Shown piece by piece: positions 60,542-64,000 of a DNA stretch of 64,000 nt. How positions within the stretch are numbered: the first letter of the stretch is position 1; every line of letters begins with the position of its first letter. Below the pieces are notes generated by a model, which ran no database searches, was not told the DNA's origin, and was given only the letters and a program-made list of their open reading frames with translations. The translations under genes were made by a program, and so were the position numbers. Source of the DNA: Actinomadura pelletieri DSM 43383 (GTDB lineage: Bacteria > Actinomycetota > Actinomycetes > Streptosporangiales > Streptosporangiaceae); contig NZ_RBWU01000002.1 in the NCBI RefSeq assembly GCF_003634705.1, forward strand, positions 434,001-498,000. The letters are read 5' to 3'.

Positions 60542-62314
60542 GTGTCGGCTGAGCTGTCCACCGAGCGTCCGGCCGCGCCCGAGCGGGACCGGCCCGGACG
60601 GCGCCGATCCCGCCCGGGACGCGTCCGCCGGCGCGATGTCGACCTCCCGCTCGTCGCCGTCGGAACGCTGATCGTGCTGCTGTGCGTGATCCTGGTCGTG
60701 CCGCTGGCCGGGCTGGTGTGGGCCGCGTTCGGCCCGCAGGAGGGGTTCGGCGGCGGAAGCCTGTCGCTGGACAACTTCCGGACGGTGCTCGACTCCGCCG
60801 GGCTGTCCGCCACCCTGCTGCGCACGCTCGCGCTCGGCGTGGGCACCGTCGCGGTGATGCTGGTCGTCGCCGTCCCGCTCGCCTGGCTCTACACCCGGAC
60901 GGACCTGCGCGGTAAGTCGGTCATCCTGGTCCTGGCGGCGATGAAGATGGCGATCCCCGGCTTCCTGGTCGCGCTCGGCTACATCTTCATGCTCAACCCC
61001 AGCAACGGGATCATCAACACCTGGTGGAGCGACCTGACCGGCGGCCCGCTGACGAACATCTACACGCTGAAGTGGATCATCGTCCTGCAGGGGCTGGACT
61101 TCGCCGGACCCGCCTTCTTCATGCTCGTCCCCACGCTACGGGTGATCGACGTGAACGTGGAGGAGGCCGCCGCGGTGCACGGCATCCCGCGGTGGCGGGC
61201 CGCCGTGCAACTCCTCCTCCCGGTCGCGGCCCCGGCGATCGCGGGAGTGTCCATCTTCTTCTTCATCGCGGCCGTCGAGGTGTTCGACTACGCGGGCATG
61301 CTCGGGATGCCGGCGCGCATCACCGTCCTGTCCACGCTGATCTACCAGTACTCGCAGGGCGCCACCGGCACCCCGGAGTACGGCAACGCCGCGGCGGTGG
61401 GCCTCGGCATGGCGCTCGCCATCGGCCTGATCATGATCGGGTACCAGCGGGCGGTGCGCCGCGCGGACCAGATGGCCACCGTCACCGGTCGGCGCGCCTC
61501 CCGCGAGCCGATGCGGCTCACCCGGGGCGGCCGGTGGGCGGGCCACGGCTTCGTCCTCGGGTACGCGCTGCTCGGCGTGGCGCTGCCGGTGCTGACCCTG
61601 GTGTGGGCCTCGATGACCCCCTACCTGCGGCCGCCGTCGGCGGCCGCGTTCGGCGACCTGTCGTTCAGCGCGTACGGCGACGCCATGTACGACCTGTCCG
61701 AGGTGCTGCCGACGACCCTGCTGCTCGTCGCGGCGGTGCCCACCGTGGCCGTGATACTCGCCGCCTGCGGGAGCTGGCTGGTCACCCGCACCCGGGTGCC
61801 CGGACGGCGTGGGCTCGACGCGCTCATCATGATGACTTTGGCCGTCCCGTCGATCGTCCTCGCGGTCTCGTTCCTCTACGTGGGGTTGTCGGTCTACCGC
61901 TGGCTGCCCCTCTACGGCACGGCCGCCTTCCTCGCGCTGGCGGTGGCGGCCCGGTTCGTCGCGACGGCGTACCGCACGCTCCACGGCACGATGCTCCAGG
62001 TCCACAGGGAACTGGAGGAGTCGGCCGCGGCCTCCGGGATCCGCCGGGGACGGACGTTCATGTCGGTCGTCCTCCCCACCGTCCGCGGCGGCCTCGTCTA
62101 CGCGTGGTTCTGGATCGCGCTGCTCACCGTCCGGGAGCTGACCATCACGGTGATCCTGTCCGGCGACGGCACGGACGTGATGTCGACGCGGATCTTCGGC
62201 TACAGCTCCGCAGGCGAGACCGGGCTGTCCGCCGCCCTCGGGGTCATGCAGCTCGGCCTCATCGCGGTGTTGCTGGCCGCGTTCTACCGGGCGGCCCGCC
62301 GCCAGTCCCTCTGA
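60542..62314 (+). CDS. Fused two-domain ABC importer permease
   Basis: 590 residues from GTG 60542, with about 12 membrane spans in two homologous halves, as in FbpB/ThiP-type permeases. Each half carries an EAA-like coupling loop: VEEAAAVHGIPRWRAAVQLLLPVAAPA in the first and LEESAAASGIRRGRTFMSVVLPTVRGG in the second. An Arg/Pro-rich cytoplasmic N-terminus precedes the first span (LVAVGTLIVLLCVILVVPLAGLVWA). It passes the ligand delivered by the binding protein. ATPase gene follows after 19 bp. Confidence 0.93.
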   Translation: MSAELSTERPAAPERDRPGRRRSRPGRVRRRDVDLPLVAVGTLIVLLCVILVVPLAGLVWAAFGPQEGFGGGSLSLDNFRTVLDSAGLSATLLRTLALGVGTVAVMLVVAVPLAWLYTRTDLRGKSVILVLAAMKMAIPGFLVALGYIFMLNPSNGIINTWWSDLTGGPLTNIYTLKWIIVLQGLDFAGPAFFMLVPTLRVIDVNVEEAAAVHGIPRWRAAVQLLLPVAAPAIAGVSIFFFIAAVEVFDYAGMLGMPARITVLSTLIYQYSQGATGTPEYGNAAAVGLGMALAIGLIMIGYQRAVRRADQMATVTGRRASREPMRLTRGGRWAGHGFVLGYALLGVALPVLTLVWASMTPYLRPPSAAAFGDLSFSAYGDAMYDLSEVLPTTLLLVAAVPTVAVILAACGSWLVTRTRVPGRRGLDALIMMTLAVPSIVLAVSFLYVGLSVYRWLPLYGTAAFLALAVAARFVATAYRTLHGTMLQVHRELEESAAASGIRRGRTFMSVVLPTVRGGLVYAWFWIALLTVRELTITVILSGDGTDVMSTRIFGYSSAGETGLSAALGVMQLGLIAVLLAAFYRAARRQSL

Positions 62315-62333
62315 AGCACCCGGGAGTCTGAAC

Positions 62334-63467
62334 ATGATCGTGCTCGACGGCGTCTCGAAGTCCTTCGACCAGGGCCGCGGACGCGTCCCCGCGCTACGCG
62401 GAGTGTCCCTTTCGGTCGGCAGCGGGGAGTTCTACGTCCTGCTCGGGGCGTCGGGCTGCGGCAAGACGACGACGCTGCGCATCGTCGCCGGGCTGGAGCG
62501 TCCCGACGGCGGCGACGTGTGGATCGACGGCGACCAGGTCTTCGGCCGCGACGCCTGGATCGGCCCGGAGGAACGTCCGCAGGCGATGGTGTTCCAGTCG
62601 TACGCGCTCTGGCCGCACATGACCATCCGGCAGAACATCGCCTTCCCGCTCCGCCGCGGCGTACGGCGCCTGCCGAAAGGCCAGGTGGCCGAGCGGGTCG
62701 AGGAGATGCTGGAGCTCTTCCGGCTGACCGAGCAGGCCGACCGGAAGGTCACCCGGCTGTCCGGCGGCCAGCAGCAGCGCGTCGCGCTCGCCCGCGCGCT
62801 CGCACTGCGCCCGAAGGTCCTGCTCATGGACGAACCGCTGTCCAACCTCGACGCCCGCCTGCGCATGGACCTGCGGATGGAGCTGAAGGACCTCGCCGCC
62901 CGCACCGGCATCACCTGCCTGCTGGTCACGCACGACCAGGAGGAGGCGATGATGCTCGCGAGCCGGGTCGGAGTCATGGACGGCGGCAGGATCGTCCAGG
63001 AGGGCACACCGGACCAGCTCTACTCCGCCCCCGACTCGGAGTTCGTGGCCACCTTCCTCGACCGCATGAACCTCATCCGCCCCTGCGCGGTCACCGCCCG
63101 CACCCGCACGGACATCGAGGTCACCGCCGCCGGCGCGGCACTGCGAGTCGAGCACGGCGACCACGCGGTCGGCACGGAACTGACACTCGGCATCCGCCCG
63201 GACGACATCGTCATCCACCCCGACGCCTCCACCCCCGAGACCAACCTCGTGAACGGCCACCCCGTCGCCCACCACTACCTGGGAGGCCTCTTCCTCCACC
63301 AAGTGGACACCCCACTCGGCCTCTTGAGCGTCCGCTCCCGCATCACCCCCGACGACCTCGGAACCAACGGCGTCCGCCTACAACTCCCCGCCAACCGCCT
63401 CATCGCCATCCCCCCACCCGAGACCGCTGAAGACCCAGCAGACCAGGCCCGCACTCGCGCTGACTAA
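62334..63467 (+). CDS. ABC importer ATP-binding protein (FbpC/PotA type)
   Basis: 377 residues. Walker A GASGCGKTT near 38-46, Q-loop QAMVFQSYALWPHM, signature LSGGQQQRVALARAL, Walker B VLLMDEPLSNLD, H-loop VTHDQEEAM. A C-terminal TOBE-like regulatory domain occupies about 245-360 (LTLGIRPDDIVIHP and GGLFLHQVDTPLG). It powers the transporter encoded by the two preceding genes. An inverted repeat, AGCCGGACC with GGTCCGGCT, about 63477-63519, may terminate the operon. Confidence 0.94.
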   Translation: MIVLDGVSKSFDQGRGRVPALRGVSLSVGSGEFYVLLGASGCGKTTTLRIVAGLERPDGGDVWIDGDQVFGRDAWIGPEERPQAMVFQSYALWPHMTIRQNIAFPLRRGVRRLPKGQVAERVEEMLELFRLTEQADRKVTRLSGGQQQRVALARALALRPKVLLMDEPLSNLDARLRMDLRMELKDLAARTGITCLLVTHDQEEAMMLASRVGVMDGGRIVQEGTPDQLYSAPDSEFVATFLDRMNLIRPCAVTARTRTDIEVTAAGAALRVEHGDHAVGTELTLGIRPDDIVIHPDASTPETNLVNGHPVAHHYLGGLFLHQVDTPLGLLSVRSRITPDDLGTNGVRLQLPANRLIAIPPPETAEDPADQARTRAD

Positions 63468-64000
63468 AGCGATCGGAGCCGGACCACCCGAACTGACCGA
63501 CCGTCCACCGCCGGTCCGGCTGCGGTCCGGCGCGCCGCAGTGGGTGAGGATCGCCGTGTCGCCCTGCCGACCTGCGCCCGAACGGAGCCGAACTCCTCTG
63601 AATCACCGACGTGTACGGGTCCATGACAGCCGGATTCCTGTTGTGAGGATCCGCGCTCTACCTGCTGGTGGAGTTCCTGATGCTGACGGCCGCGGAGGCG
63701 CGAAGCCCGACGCTGCTCATGGGTTCACGCTCCATGTTCGATATCACCGCAGGGACGTTCTAAGCCGCCCGTAGACAACCCCATAACGCCAGGTAGGTCA
63801 TGAGCACGGATGCAAGGATCGGAATGCGTTCTTGCCGGCGACCTTCACCCCGTCGACGTGGGCAAAACAGATTGAGCACACTCTCCACTGATCCACCTCG
63901 CTGACGGTGCACGACTCCGCCTCCACCACCACGAGTCAGGTGGCGCGCATGTCTGTGACCAGGGAGATTTCGGGCTACCTATGTGTCACTCCGGCGGCAT
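63468..64000. other. Terminal intergenic region
   Basis: After the operon no confident gene is seen. On the minus strand from about 63910 to 63775 a short frame reads SVLNLFCPRRRGEGRRQERIP then ILASVLMTYLALWGCL; it may be a transposase remnant, but the evidence is too weak for a gene call. Confidence 0.3.

Noticed and set aside
63775..64000. Transposase fragment on the minus strand at the window end
   Set aside because: A few suggestive hydrophobic residues but no motif or repeat; too short to support a call.

Overview
The window is high-GC, densely packed chromosomal DNA from an actinomycete. Overlapping GTG/ATG starts, an NAD-glutamate dehydrogenase of about 1,600 residues, a Ser/Thr kinase with one membrane span, and the ftsE-ftsX-S41 protease-smpB-ssrA block all fit the order Streptosporangiales; Actinomadura or a relative is my guess from memory, not a computed placement.

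1-27.8 kb is core chromosome. It opens with a cell-wall-sugar recycling cluster (a lipoprotein NagZ-like beta-N-acetylglucosaminidase, a BadF-type N-acetylglucosamine kinase carrying a collagen-like insert, a MurR/RpiR regulator, MurQ). Then come two HAD proteins, P5C dehydrogenase (pruA), acetoacetyl-CoA ligase, a membrane Ser/Thr kinase and the giant NAD-glutamate dehydrogenase. Peptide release factor 2 lies between two paralogous lipoproteins. FtsE, FtsX, an S41 protease, SmpB, a penicillin-binding-protein-like lipoprotein without any active-site motif, and tmRNA follow.

27.74-42.95 kb is a 15.2-kb integrated element bounded by a perfect 33-bp direct repeat of the tmRNA 3' end. The integrase, repressor and excisionase-like genes lie at the tmRNA end. 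A rightward arm carries a primase-type zinc-finger protein, three helically phased palindromes, small unknown proteins, an HNH nuclease, a PrimPol-like protein and one very large tape-measure-like protein ending in an NlpC/P60 hydrolase domain. A GntR regulator and a palindrome-rich intergenic region separate this from a leftward operon of coupled genes including a DUF2637-like membrane protein. No terminase, portal, capsid, tail tube, conjugative translocase or relaxase is visible, so it is neither a complete prophage nor a recognisable conjugative element.

42.95-48.4 kb is accessory DNA: tandem 150-bp repeats, a MazG-like gene, an XRE/TPR regulator divergent from three small coupled genes, orphan hypotheticals and a stretch of apparently decayed sequence. 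One small-protein pair resembles a pair inside the element.

48.5-63.5 kb is an aromatic-compound catabolic locus. A tightly coupled eight-gene leftward operon (extradiol dioxygenase, aspartate-dehydrogenase-like, alpha/beta hydrolase, cupin, SDR, ThDP enzyme, aldehyde dehydrogenase, NicC-like flavin monooxygenase) diverges from a MarR regulator, followed by a creatinase/M24-fold protein and a complete binding-protein-dependent ABC importer. AAGCTT-type sites in front of all three units suggest one MarR regulon for uptake, side-chain cleavage and ring degradation of an unidentified compound.
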